Shown here one piece after another: positions 13,501-24,639 of a stretch of 64,000 nt of DNA (within the stretch, counting starts at the first letter, position 1; each line of letters opens with the position of its first letter). The stretch comes from Amyelois transitella (lineage: Eukaryota; Arthropoda; Insecta; Lepidoptera; Pyralidae). A model generated the notes under the pieces. It worked only from the letters and a program-made list of their open reading frames with translations. It searched no databases and had not been told where the DNA came from. Made by a program: the position numbers and the translations under genes. The stretch lies in contig NC_083508.1 of assembly GCF_032362555.1 (NCBI RefSeq), positions 5,609,001-5,673,000 on the forward strand. The letters are read 5' to 3'.

Positions 13501-14170
13501 ATGAATGCACCCTGACTTGATGTTGCAAAAAATTATATGCATAATGATATCTTAAAGCTGAAGACGCCGAAGACCGGACGAGGTTGAAACATACCTTTAA
13601 TGTCTAAAACGTACCCCAGGCCCCAAGGAATAGCAAAAGCGAGAGAAGACTAAATTGAAATAGTAGGGAATATTATACCTTTACCTTTTGTTAAATAGAA
13701 GGACAACTTCATTATGAATAGATCATTATTTAAAACTAGACTTATAAAGTCCTTAATTTCTATGAAAATTGCCAGGATATAACCTGAAAAATTTCATTTA
13801 CCTAATCAAAATCTGACCAATAGTGTTAAACCATTAAAAACCAAAGAAAGTGTCTCCCATCTTGATTCATGTAAAAAAATGTAATTCAAGTATAGCTTTA
13901 ACAAAAGTCACAATCATCGGTCTCGACTATTTTAATTTCAAATCAATAGACAAATCTCAAGCGTAAAGGCATTGTGGTGAAAAATTTTATTTGGTTACAA
14001 AAGCTCAGACTTAAAGAAAATCTCGACTAAGTAATAATTTTTAAGACCCAACGAAAACGGAAATATTTTGTAACTGCTACAATTTTTTGTGTTTTTGTCC
14101 CGTATCCTACATCCTACTAATATTATAGATACTTAAATGCGAAAGTTTGTTTAATAAAATTAAATGCTAG
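7600..14170. other. Gene-free stretch with dispersed repeats
   Basis: No open frame here shows recognisable homology or supported splicing. At 7985-8330 lies a composite repeat (S4) with a block resembling 52180-52350 and a tRNA-like terminal part on the minus strand, including a short CGGCAT-type minisatellite near 8258-8285. A retroposon-tail fragment lies near 8537-8580. A short S1 fragment (gtctaccctgcaagagatatagacgtgac) lies near 12550-12597. A GC-richer unclassified block spans about 13440-13640. The rest is plain AT-rich sequence. Confidence 0.5.
7985..8330 (-). repeat. S4 composite SINE-like repeat
   Basis: The block caacctttgcannngaac, a gttacacat motif, and tgcctgaatntgcagnttttctcac are shared with 52180-52350 on the same strand. 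A shortened relative lies at 44270-44480. The downstream part, read on the minus strand, contains a ggttcaaat-type B-box and ends acctcggccatg, which suggests a tRNA-derived head. Copies differ by many substitutions, so the family is old. Confidence 0.55.
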
Positions 14171-14350
14171 TTTACGTCTAGAGCGTCAGTGGTCGAATCG
14201 GTACGGTGCCCGGTTAAAATGCGTGTGGCGTTGAAAGGCACAGGTTGGAATCCCACCCCGGCCATGTAGGTACCAATGATTATTTTAAGATGTGAACATT
14301 AGTTTGAATATTAACCTCTCTAGAGTGATGAGGATGCAACCGGGACTAAA
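14108..14350 (+). repeat. tRNA-derived SINE (S3)
   Basis: At 14181-14270 the sequence reads like a degenerate tRNA gene. It has an A-box-like ggtcgaatcggtacggt and a B-box-like aggttggaatccc at about 14242-14254. It lacks tRNA-grade pairing and is followed by unique tail sequence, so I read it as a SINE head, not a working tRNA gene. It sits next to the terminal motif cctactaatattata found in several moth repeats (also near 24995 and 31476). Confidence 0.6.
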
Positions 14351-17300
14351 GCCAGGAAGAGGGAGGAGCAAGTTTATGGTTCAGTTTTTATAAAACATTC
14401 ATAATAAGAAATAAGATGGGACTCCAATTTATCCACAGTTTTATAATGTTTAATTAATCATGAAACTAAATTTTACTACTCATTTTAGTATAGGTACCAT
14501 TAAGTTATCTCATCTACTTAAAAATAAAATAAAAGCTATATCGTTTTTCACGCAAGTAGGTACGTTTAATTTGCAAGTCTCTAAGGAGCAGTTAGTATTG
14601 CAAAATTGAAAATGTCTCTCTCCACACATTTAATAAATTGGCGTATTACTTAAGAAAAATACGCCTATAACACTGAATACTGAGTTTGTAATTTGTGCCT
14701 ATGGAGACCTATTTCTAAGAAATAAGGATAGGTAGGGAAAGGGTCTTCCCACATAGTTTGGTGGAATAATACCAGCTGAATACAAAGTTAAGATCAATAC
14801 TCAGATCAGTTAAACTTAATATTATAGAGTGTAGACTTAGTAATAGGTAATTAAGTACTTAGTCTTGCTCTTACCGTCAATAAAAAATTGTCCAATTATT
14901 TTCGAAAAGGATTTTCATATTTTTGTATTTTTTTAATAATATTTTAACTTTTAAGTGGCAGGATAAAATCTTCATTATGTAAACTAATTAGAAAAAATAA
15001 GTAATTAATACTATACTCACTCAAGATAATCCAAAGCCTGCCTAAAAACATTTTCAACATCACTTTTATAAGTCTAAATCACATCAAACTATCTTAAAAT
15101 AATAAACAAAAAATTTTGTCCACCTCGTCTAATATTATTTAATCTAAAGCGACGCGTGACACTGGGTTAACAAAATGCATGAGAACAATTCTTCATTATA
15201 ATTTCAGTAAAGTGTGGTAGCTGAAATAATTTACGCGGAGAGAGTTCGGATGGGAGCGCGGAGCGTGCGTCAGCCCTGCCGGCGTCATCGTGACTGCCAG
15301 ATGATCTGAGCTGAGTCTAAAGGCCCCGAAGCGTGCAGACGATAACTTATAGGATTTTATCCTAACTTACCTGCCTGCCTAAAGGCATAGGAACAACAAG
15401 AACACGTATTTTTAAAGTAAGCTATCAACTGTCAAATAGATAACGGGTTTTGCAATATGTAAAACGAATGTAAATTTCCTGGAAAGTCAATAATTTGTGA
15501 TAATGATGATGTGATGAAGTAGATATTACAAAAAAAGATATCTACAATAATGACTTAGTTTACTGTTAACTTTAAGAAATGAATAACGTACGTTTGAAGA
15601 TAGTGGTACTTGGTACTTAGTTTTCTAAGATAATACAGCTCAATAAACTCGAATAAAGAAATGCCAGAATAATTTTATACTTACAGATAGTGGTCAGCTT
15701 CTCTATTAGCTCTCTACATCATTGCTTGGTTTGTTGAAACTTCCGATTTAATATTTTGTAACTATAGAAATCTAAGGAAATTTTGGTAAACCCCAACAAT
15801 GGCTTTATTCAAATAACACATCATTAATTATAAAATCACGTTTCAAACTCTTCAGATCTGTAAAACATTATTTCTGAATTGCTAAATACACACGCATCGA
15901 CACACACGTTAACTTTCAGACACATTTTAATTAAATTATGAAAATCCAATTCCAAAAGTCAAAAGTCATTCATTATGATTAGTTATAATTACTTGAACAC
16001 GAAGACTTCGCGTTGGTGAATACGTAGAATTATACTTATAGCCATAGAAATAAGAGTAATTAAAGACAAATTATTCCAATTGCTATAGTTATATCAATGT
16101 GGAATTCTATAGTACGTCCTAAAGGAAATTATACATATATTTCTATACACCCTCAACAATTTAGTAAATTGAAATCGTATGACCTACTTGTAGATGTTTT
16201 CGAAGCCAAAAGTACTTGTAGTTTGAATGGATCTATTTGGAAGAAGGGGTATGCTGTGATTGTATTGCCATGAAATCAATTGTTCCCAGAGTGTCCTCAG
16301 ACTAACGAGCTATGTTCAAGTTAATTTGTAACCCAAAACTTGAATGATTAGATCGACCTAACTAAACCCATTTCCATATTAAAAAGCTTAATGTTTTTCT
16401 CGTTGCCCTAGGATGGTCAACGACACAAGGATAGGACCAAAAAGTTTGGCATGATAAGTTCAATTTTCTCAAAAACGAATGATCATTGATAAAAAAATTA
16501 AAAGCCAGTTCTATGATAAAATAAAGTCGTGATCTCAAAGAAATGTGCCCGTTTGTAATACGGGTTGCTCCAGTCTTTTTATCACAATTGCTCAGTTTGA
16601 CATGTTGTTTATTTTGTATCTCATTCCTCGCAATATGTACTTACTCCATCAAGAAAATACTTTTCTCAGATATCGAAACTATTAGGACAGCTGTAGCATA
16701 ACAAAGCATTCAAATACACATATGCATTTCAAACAACACAACATTTATTTGTGGACATAAAATATATAGACATCATACATACATGTATTATTAAAATAGA
16801 AGATTTTGATCAGAAGGAATAAACTCAAAAACTAGGGAACTGATTTTTTTAAATTCCAGCACAGAGGCACTTCAGGAGAAGAACATTACTTATATTTATT
16901 ATGGGAATATCCCATAAGAATATCATATATCCCGAAGTATCGGATTCAAATGTAGTTTCTGATATTTTTACATTAGGCAGCCTTTCCTTTTCTCTCTCTA
17001 TCACCGCCTATTTTCAAATCATAGCTTAAAGTAATCTATTTATTTACTATACCTACCATCGAGGAACCGTTCGAGAATATGAGCTTCGTCGTGCCTGTGA
17101 CTGAAAAATACGGATTATTTACATTTATCATAAACATACTATTCCATTTGGACGGCAGTGTAAAAACTATTCTTGACCCGAAAACAGTTGACTTATGTTA
17201 GGAAATGTATTCTGTTCCGAGGCTCCTTAGAAATTGAAAAAAATATAATCAACTTTCAAAAATAGGTAATGTAATATATCATCATTATCATATAAATAGT

Positions 17301-18289
17301 ATGGCATTTTTATAGGTAAAATAGATACCATACCGGCGCACCCCTTTACACCATTCCTCTCTATCATCTTTGCGTGGTTCTGCTTGCACAGCAATGCTTC
17401 GGGGCCGGCTTTTATCTCTCCACTTTGTCCAGTTTTCGGCCTCCTCAGTTACATACTTATCTCCGGTGACATATCTACATAACTGAAAATCTATGATTTT
17501 CTGTATGGCAATATTTACAGAATGCATTCAGGTCACCTAAAACGCTAGCAGTGTATACGAGAAAACAGCGTGACAATCTATAACAGTGATAACGAGCAAT
17601 GAATTGCTAACGAAGCTTCCATCACGGACTGCAACAACAATGACTATTGAGAAAATCCCCCGGCATAGTGTGTTTGTCTGTTTGTATATTGTGATTTCTG
17701 ATTTTCGTATTGTGGTAAATTTATTAATCCATGCTTCAGTTTTTATATTATATAGAGATTTGTATTTTTCTACCAATGTTCGGGAGTAACAGAGGAATTT
17801 CTTCCGAAAAATTCGAATGAGTATGAAGGGCGGTGCGTAATTTGATTTAATTACCAAGAAACTTAAATAAATTCATGAAAGGAAGAAAAATTGAATTATT
17901 GACTTAGAGTGTACTCAAAACTAAATTTATTTATTATTACTCAACCGTAGCGTAGGCTCGGTGCCTTAAGATTACATCATAACCTACTGATATAAAGCCC
18001 ATAAATATCGATATCAATATCACAAATTAACTGATTCGTTTAAAAATGAGCATATACACACAGATCTTAATACAGTCCCATCTAAAGTATGACACTTTTT
18101 ATAAAAGGTACAAGTAATAAAAATGATAACGTGCAATGCAATTAGACTAACGAAGCTTTGAATTCGAGGAATTGCAACTAGCATCAATAAGAATAATATA
18201 AATTTATAGGAAATCCCTGAACGCCCACCTGGTAACATGGTGTTAATTTAAATTGCTTTTTATATATAAATCTTTTCCAATATTTTTAC
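14350..18289. other. Gene-free stretch with one GC-rich island
   Basis: AT-rich sequence without supported genes. The exception is a compact GC- and CpG-rich island at about 15215-15345 (see separate entry). Open frames near 17288-17527 and 17537-17857 on the minus strand show no family I know. The first, with a Trp- and Arg-rich run near WTKWRDKSRP, may be a transposon relic. No splice-supported exon was found. Confidence 0.45.
15215..15345. promoter_or_regulatory. GC/CpG-rich island, candidate promoter or 5-prime exon
   Basis: In a surround of roughly one-third GC, this block contains dense CpG (ttacgcggag, gggagcgcggagcgtgcg, gccggcgtcatcgtgac). On the minus strand a consensus donor, ggcag|gtaagttagg, lies just upstream of it (about 15365-15380). 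The minus-strand receptor at 4.1-5.7 kb has a spliced 5-prime UTR, so this island could hold its promoter or first exon. That link is inference only. Confidence 0.35.
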
Positions 18290-18448
18290 TAGCTTTTGCC
18301 CGCAATAAAGTGCTTATATTCTTTCTCAGGGTCAACTCTACCTCTGTACTAAGTGTAATCAAAATCGGTTCAGTGGTTTTAGTGTGAAAGCCTTACAGAC
18401 AGACGGACAGACATATAGTTACTTTCGCAATTATTATATAAAGTAGAT
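18290..18448 (+). repeat. Retroposon-tail repeat (pccgc type)
   Basis: The copy begins actagcttttgcccgc, contains aaaatcggttcagtggtttt and acagacagacggacagacat, and ends near ttatataaagtagat. This layout (pseudo-tRNA-like start, cggttcagtngttt, then a tataat tail) is very common in moth genomes. Other copies are at 20925-21070 and 58267-58475. Confidence 0.65.
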
Positions 18449-18999
18449 GGATGACTTTATTGTTTGTTAACGTTATATTCCTACCTCTTATTTTCTTAGA
18501 TATTAGATTTTCTTTACCGATCGAACATGCTACTCGTATTTGTATTGATAGGAATCACAAATTTAGTCACGAGGAGAATCATTTAGATATAAAAATTCCA
18601 TTGGATTTTTTCATTGAATTGCTGCTTTGAAATCTAGTAATTACTATGTAACCATATTAAATACTTACCTACCTTATTTTGTCTCCATATGAAGCTAGTT
18701 CGAAAACACAAAATCCCTGCTACTAAATGGCTACTAACTACTTAGTTTGTTGTCTGCTTTGATCGCTCGATTCCGATTCCCAATTCCACTGGAACTCATT
18801 TACTTCGACATCTATTGAATATGTATGAGGAATCAGCTTGCATCTGTTAAATTTAGTTCCCAAATCGAAGACGTAGCACAAATACATAACCTATGTCCCT
18901 ACTACCACGTACTATTATACTAAGTACTTAAGGGTACAGTGCATCTACTTTATGAATCTCTATCTCATCTTTGCTGGTTCCCAGTTACGTCCGCTGCCG

Positions 19000-19140
19000 C
19001 AATGCTTTTCTGATTTTCTGACATTTTCTGATTGGCCTGGGTCTTGGATGTTTATATACATATATTATACAAGTATTTTTTATAAAATATAGTACCGTTG
19101 AGTTAGTATCTCTAACACAAGTCTCGAACGTAAACCCATC
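19000..19140 (+). repeat. S2 tRNA-SINE, tail half
   Basis: Shares ctgattggcctgggncttgg, atgtttat, ataaaatatagtanc and gttgagttagtatctc with the complete S2 copy at 57959-58210. The tRNA-like head is absent, consistent with 5-prime truncation. Confidence 0.7.
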
Positions 19141-21624
19141 TTTCATATTTAACCTATTGAAGTTTATAAAGCCAAATGGAGACGCTTTTCCTCAGCAGCG
19201 TGAATTATATACTATAAAAAATTAATAATTGTTCAGAAAATAACAAAGTTTTAAATTTGCCTTTTCTTGACACAAATAGAACTGACAGGTTCAGTATTCT
19301 CCACCGAAAACTTCGCCTTTCAATATAAGAATATTCTAAAGTTTAGGCGCCGAATATCTTTACAAACTAACCAATTAAAACCATTCAAGGTGGGTTCGTT
19401 TGTTTACAAACAAAGGCGTGTTGTATAAATTAATATTGTTGTCTTTCGACGTGACCGCAGCCCTGAGTCTTCGGACATTTACCATAACAATAATAAATGA
19501 TTGGGTATTTGATACGTCAACGTACGTTATGTTTTTAATCAATAATATTGAGGAAAACGTTCAGAATAATTGTATCAATTCCTTAAAAATTTCTATTTAT
19601 ATTTTGTCGGACATTAATAAAACACATTTTTATATTACTTACTTGACGTTTATTTAGAAATAAATAAGTAGGTAATAAATCACAAAGATTGATTTAGCTC
19701 CTAACGAAGTTATCGAGACTAGGATTCTAATTCAACCACTAATTACTGTATTTTATATTTTGATAATATGTACCTACATATTCAGACAAACATCCCACAT
19801 CATGCAAATTAGAAAAAGAACGCTTTTAATTATGCCTCGGTCGGGAACCGAATTGATTATTATACTTGTTACACAATTTCATCAGTTTATTTTAGTCAAA
19901 TATCAGCAGTATAACTTTAGATGATAACGACGATGATAACTTAGTATAAATAGATGATAAGTGAATAGCAAACCCAACAGGCAAAACTTAGTTTATTCTG
20001 AAAGTATGAAACTTTATACCAACCCAATTCTTCGCCAAATCTCCGATTTCGGAAATATTGTAAACTCAAAATATTTCTTAAACTTTTGTTGTTACCGCGC
20101 TTTACCACTCGTTAAGATCAAGGAAATATCTTCCCAAATATTTATAGAGAATTTCCTCTTTGATTAAATAACTACAAAAATATCTTTAAAATTCGACCTT
20201 GAACCTTGTCAGGACCTTGAATTATTTTTTTTTTATTTATCATCATGAAAAATATATGTCCATAAAATTTCGTCAAAAGAAACAAGTTCCTTTTAATGTT
20301 GGCATATTTACAACCTTTTAAAAGAAGCTTCTTCTTCTTCTTATGGAGCCTTCCTGCACTCTCGAGATAGCTGCTCGGAACAAGGATGTGCTTAGGTTCG
20401 AATAGATATTTAAAGTGCTGTAAATTAATAGAAATAACATTGTCAACGAGTAAACTCGCCAAATAATATCGTATCATGATTAAGATCATCCTCATCTAAA
20501 AATGAAGTACGTGTATTGTAATACTGCTGAACTGCTGAACGTAGACCTTACCTTTAATTATGCGCAATGTGCCCATTTCTTGGTTATAATGCTTGTCAAA
20601 TTGAATTGTCTTGTTGACTGTGGACAGCGAACTAAACCGGTAGGTTGTATCGATAACTATATATTGTCAATTAGCCGAGGTGAGACAAATAAAACACAGG
20701 GCATTTATTTTTCTATTAGACGAAATCCCAAATTCATTCTGAATGGAAATTTAAAGATAGCATTCAATGATACATTTACAAGGAAAATGATTCATATTGA
20801 GATATTTTGTAACACTGTTCTTACATGGTTTTATTAATTCTATGACACACATACATAAGTAGTTATTTAAAATATTTTTTTTTATTATGAATATATACTG
20901 TATATGACTTTATACTATATAAACTAGCCTTTGCCCACGACTCCGCCTGCGTAAAACGAAAATCCTCAAGAATTTCTTGAAATTCTTTCTTTGTGCACCC
21001 TAGACCACATAAATCTAAATACAAAAATTTTAATTTTGATTCCAGTGGTTCGGGATGTGCATTATGTGTCAATCAGTCAGTAACTGAAGAGTTTTATGTA
21101 CTTATGAATATAAAAAAATATTTAAATTAAGCTCTACTGTAAATTATACGGCCACGGGGTAACTGAACGTTTTGCTGTACTATTACTATATATTGTATTC
21201 AGTTTTATTACAATATTAGTTATAAGTAACATTAATAAATAAGTTGCTTAAACATAAGCCCTTAAATTATAATTTTGTTAATTACGTCAGGCGTAAAATG
21301 TGAAGTAAGTACTTCATACTTATAACCGGAGCAGCTTTGACAGTCACGTTTTGATAAATGAAGGCAATAAAATTGGGCCACATTTAATATTCGAGCCTCG
21401 TTTTGTAACGATTTCCCACAATTCAGTTTGTTATTTCAGTGAATTAATTCAGTATATAACATTTGTATGGTCCGGTCATCAGGTGAGGCTTATGAGGGTA
21501 ATCTCTCTCGAACACCGATCCAAATCGTGAAAATAAAATGTAACGTATGTTAGAATTCGCCGAGTATTTTATGAGCTAATTTCCTTTTAAAGGTTCTTTA
21601 AATCAGATAAAGTTAATTCTCTTC

Positions 21625-21780
21625 AAGTGACTCCCGCCAGTCGCGCACCCAGGTTCCTGCCGCTGTAAAACGTGAAATATGTTGCTCAATATCCGTCGTG
21701 GCGACTGGAGCACTCAATCGGGAATACAGACGCCACCCATTTATATGTCCACCCCGAGACCCGTCACACCTGCGATACTG
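21625..21780. promoter_or_regulatory. GC-rich block with internal inverted repeat
   Basis: This block is GC-rich compared with its neighbours. It contains CCAGTCGC and, about 70 bases later, GCGACTGG, which could pair as an 8-bp stem. No open frame with splice sites is evident. It may be a conserved regulatory block, a non-coding exon or an unrecognised repeat. Confidence 0.25.
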
Positions 21781-23084
21781 TTTTATTTTTAAAGATATCT
21801 TTACTGACCAGAGTAAAATTCAAGCAAATTCAATTTATTATGTAACGTTTCTGAACTGAATTTCTATTTTTATTTTTACCCTCTCTATTACCGTTCCCTT
21901 AGGAACTTTATCAGATCTTTCATTACGGAACGCCAACGAATATTATAAGGGTATCGTCTCTGTGGTATTTAACGAACGTGTCTATTTTCGAATTCAAAAT
22001 TTCGTTTAAAAAATCCGATTTCTTGTATTTTTTAGCGCAATCAGATTTAATTTTTTAATGAATTTAGCCCTAATCATAAAAATCATTATCTTTGCCGTAC
22101 AGAGAGTAACTAAAAATTTATGAAATAAAATTAGTTCTGTACATACAAAACGTATTATTTACTTGAGTTTACGAGTACGAGTTTATTAGCACCTATATTG
22201 TATAGGTATAATACGAGTACTAAATTATACACTTTAAATTTTTTTTCATAAAAATTGTAAGATTTTGGAAAAACGGAAAAAGTTAATAAATTCCTACCAA
22301 ATAATATATTAAAAGTGATAAATACGTAGATCTACGTATGAGATTTTTAATTTAGATTTAAACATAACAGCAATTTCTCGTTCGGGCACACGGGGCTTGT
22401 TATCATGCAAATCCTATTACTTTTTGCAAGATACGTAAATCTGCGATACACATACATACATAGATATACTTAGATAGATTCTACGTAGGTAGAGCGTCTG
22501 CTTTTTATTAAAACGGACATTTTCGTTTCGAAATCTACTCGATAATGTTAGGAATGAGTCTGTGTAACTGTAGTTTTGTAACTGTACTGCTGAATTTCAA
22601 TTGAACTACCTGAATTTCGGGAGTTATCATTCAATTCCGCTCGTCAGAATAAGCACTTCAACTAGCAAAATGACAATGTAGACATCTACGCTTACATACT
22701 AATATATTTTTTTATGTACCTATACCTACCCAATATCAATAACTATTATGAAAAAAATATTTAGAAATATGTCTGTAAGTACATAATGCATGTAGTAAAT
22801 TACAGTATACCTACATTACTACATGCATTACCTAATGTTTCTAGATCAAGCCCAATTAATTTAGTTTAAGAGATAAATTATAGCCATAATAAACTTATTT
22901 CCCAATTATGATCGTAAAATCAATGGACACTGCGGAATTGAAAAGGTACCAATGTCAATTATTTCTTTAGCCAAAGCGGTGGTTTTGGAGAGTGGTGGCT
23001 AATCCTACATCGCCATAATTATCAAACATACGTCGTACAATTACATCTTTATACCTTTCTGAAAAAACAGAGCAGTCCTTTTAA

Positions 23085-23190
23085 GAAAGGCAACGTTCAG
23101 CTGTATGGCTTCATGAAGAAATTGATATTTTAGGCTGCCAGCCTATTGCCTAAAAGAAGAATCGAATATCAAGTTTTTTAGCCTTTCCCA
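23085..23190 (-). repeat. S1 SINE-like repeat, short fragment
   Basis: Contains caacgttcagctgtatggct, then gcctattgcctaaaagaag and a diverged gcctttcccatgat block. Both ends of the family are missing. Confidence 0.55.
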
Positions 23191-23204
23191 TGATTGACTT
23201 ATTT

Positions 23205-23560
23205 ATTTTTCACTAGCTGTTGCCCGCAACTCCGTTTGCGTGTTATTGGAAATACGAAGGTAAGGATTATTAAATTTACTCAAATTTCCGAACATATAAC
23301 AGAATAGATGGTCCCTTTGGCTTCCACATCACATGATACAGAGCTTCTTTATTCGCCAAAAGAAAATGCTCATCAGGTTGAACAACTTTGTTAAGATGTC
23401 TTTTCCATTGTACGGAATATTTAGCTGGTCTATAATGGTTCTGCATCACGTGTTCCAGATCTTCGATCTTTATACCTACACGCCAACAGAAATTGCACAT
23501 CAGGTTGAACAACTTTTGTTAAAACGTGTTTTCGATATTTCCTATAGTTAAGCTTAACTG
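23205..23560 (-). mobile_element. Retroposon copy with ORF end HVMWxPKGP...YVRKFE
   Basis: On the minus strand an open stretch ends HVMWKPKGPSILLYVRKFE and a TAA stop. The 3-prime tail then reaches ttgcgggcaacagctagt at about 23215. A 27-base segment (catcaggttgaacaactt...gttaa) occurs twice, about 120 bp apart, so part of the copy is internally duplicated. The partner copy at 3040-3240 is on the other strand and keeps the same terminal residues and stop. Confidence 0.45.
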
Positions 23561-24586
23561 TTAAAGTTCGACCTGTTCCAGATTCCAAAATAAATTATAC
23601 CCTATATGTAGCCAGGCATAAGAGCTATACAACAAAAAAAAGTTTCATTTAAATCCGTTCTACTGAACTACTGTTCCGGAGATTAGCGTGTACAAACAAA
23701 CATACAGCCACTTTTTTTTCAAATTCGAGCTCGTCTACTATTTCTTCATCGTAATAAATTATTATTTTTAAATATACCCAATGTACAGACAATTTTTTTT
23801 TAATGTTAATTTATATGTATTGATTATCAATGTAGGGGTCCGTATTCGTTTCACACCGCATGGGATTCGAACCGCAATCTGAATAGCCCAAGAGCCTATT
23901 TCAAATACAGTACACACCGCAGTAGCAGAAGCGGTGGTCCGAAACGACTAACGATCCGTAGAGTCACTCTTTCCTTACTGTTTTATTATATTTTTTTAAA
24001 TATAGATTGATTTATTTAAAATTTAAACAACAATGAGAAACGGCAAAAGGAAAGTAGGTAACTGTCGTCTATCTTAGTGACACTTTTCCGTAATCTTATT
24101 TATCGGTAAGTAGTAGAAATTACACCCAACCCGACAAAAATAGCATTGGGTCCTTTCCTAGCTCGAACCCGATATAGCACTTCTTAATCCTCAACCAACC
24201 GACCCTTTTTTATTAGTATTAACCTTTTAAAAAACTTAGTTTAAAGTTTTCCTGAAAAGTCTACAAGAAGGGTAGAAGTATTTATATAATAATGTAATAG
24301 ATAAAGATAAATTAAATTTTTTTATTTGCATAATATGAGAACAAAAATGTCTTAAATGTAAATGTACCTATACCAGATCTTCATATTTACCCTTTCGGAT
24401 GTCGCAAACCTTACGTTATAAGGAGCCTTGATTGTGTCTGTGATTGTATGAAATCTTTAATCTCAAGTTATTACATAAATTTTTTAGGATGACTCAAAAT
24501 TCAAAATTTTTATTTATTATTAAGGGACATTTCAACATCACTCAAATATTGTCACTTCTTTTGATTATACAACATTAGTTGACGTC

Positions 24587-24639
24587 AAAAAAATTACTTA
24601 AAACTAAGAGGAAGCCTCTTAGTTTTAAGTAATTTTTTT
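24587..24639. repeat. Perfect 25-bp-arm hairpin
   Basis: The left arm at 24587-24611 and right arm at 24615-24639 are exact reverse complements (core ttacttaaaactaagagg), separated by a 3-base AAG loop. The arms are flush with an A7 and a T7 run. Confidence 0.9.

Larger units (their letters stand above)
18450..23080. other. Gene-free stretch with scattered repeat pieces
   Basis: No supported gene. The tail half of the S2 SINE lies at 19000-19140 (ctgattggcctgggtcttgg and ccgttgagttagtatctc, both shared with 57959-58210). A retroposon tail lies at 20925-21070. A GC-richer block spans 21625-21780. A 15-bp-arm hairpin lies at about 22787-22832. The open frames at 20172-20495 (-) and 20502-20837 (+) are about 110 codons, have no recognisable domain, and I do not call them genes. 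Confidence 0.45.

Noticed and set aside
14181-14270. Possible tRNA gene
   Set aside because: Boxes are degenerate and arms do not pair properly; better read as a SINE head.
17288-17857. Minus-strand frames of 79 and 106 codons
   Set aside because: No recognisable family. The first might be a transposon relic but I cannot support a name.
20172-20837. Two adjacent frames of 107 and 111 codons on opposite strands
   Set aside because: No known domain and no signal for translation; frames of this length occur by chance in a window this size.
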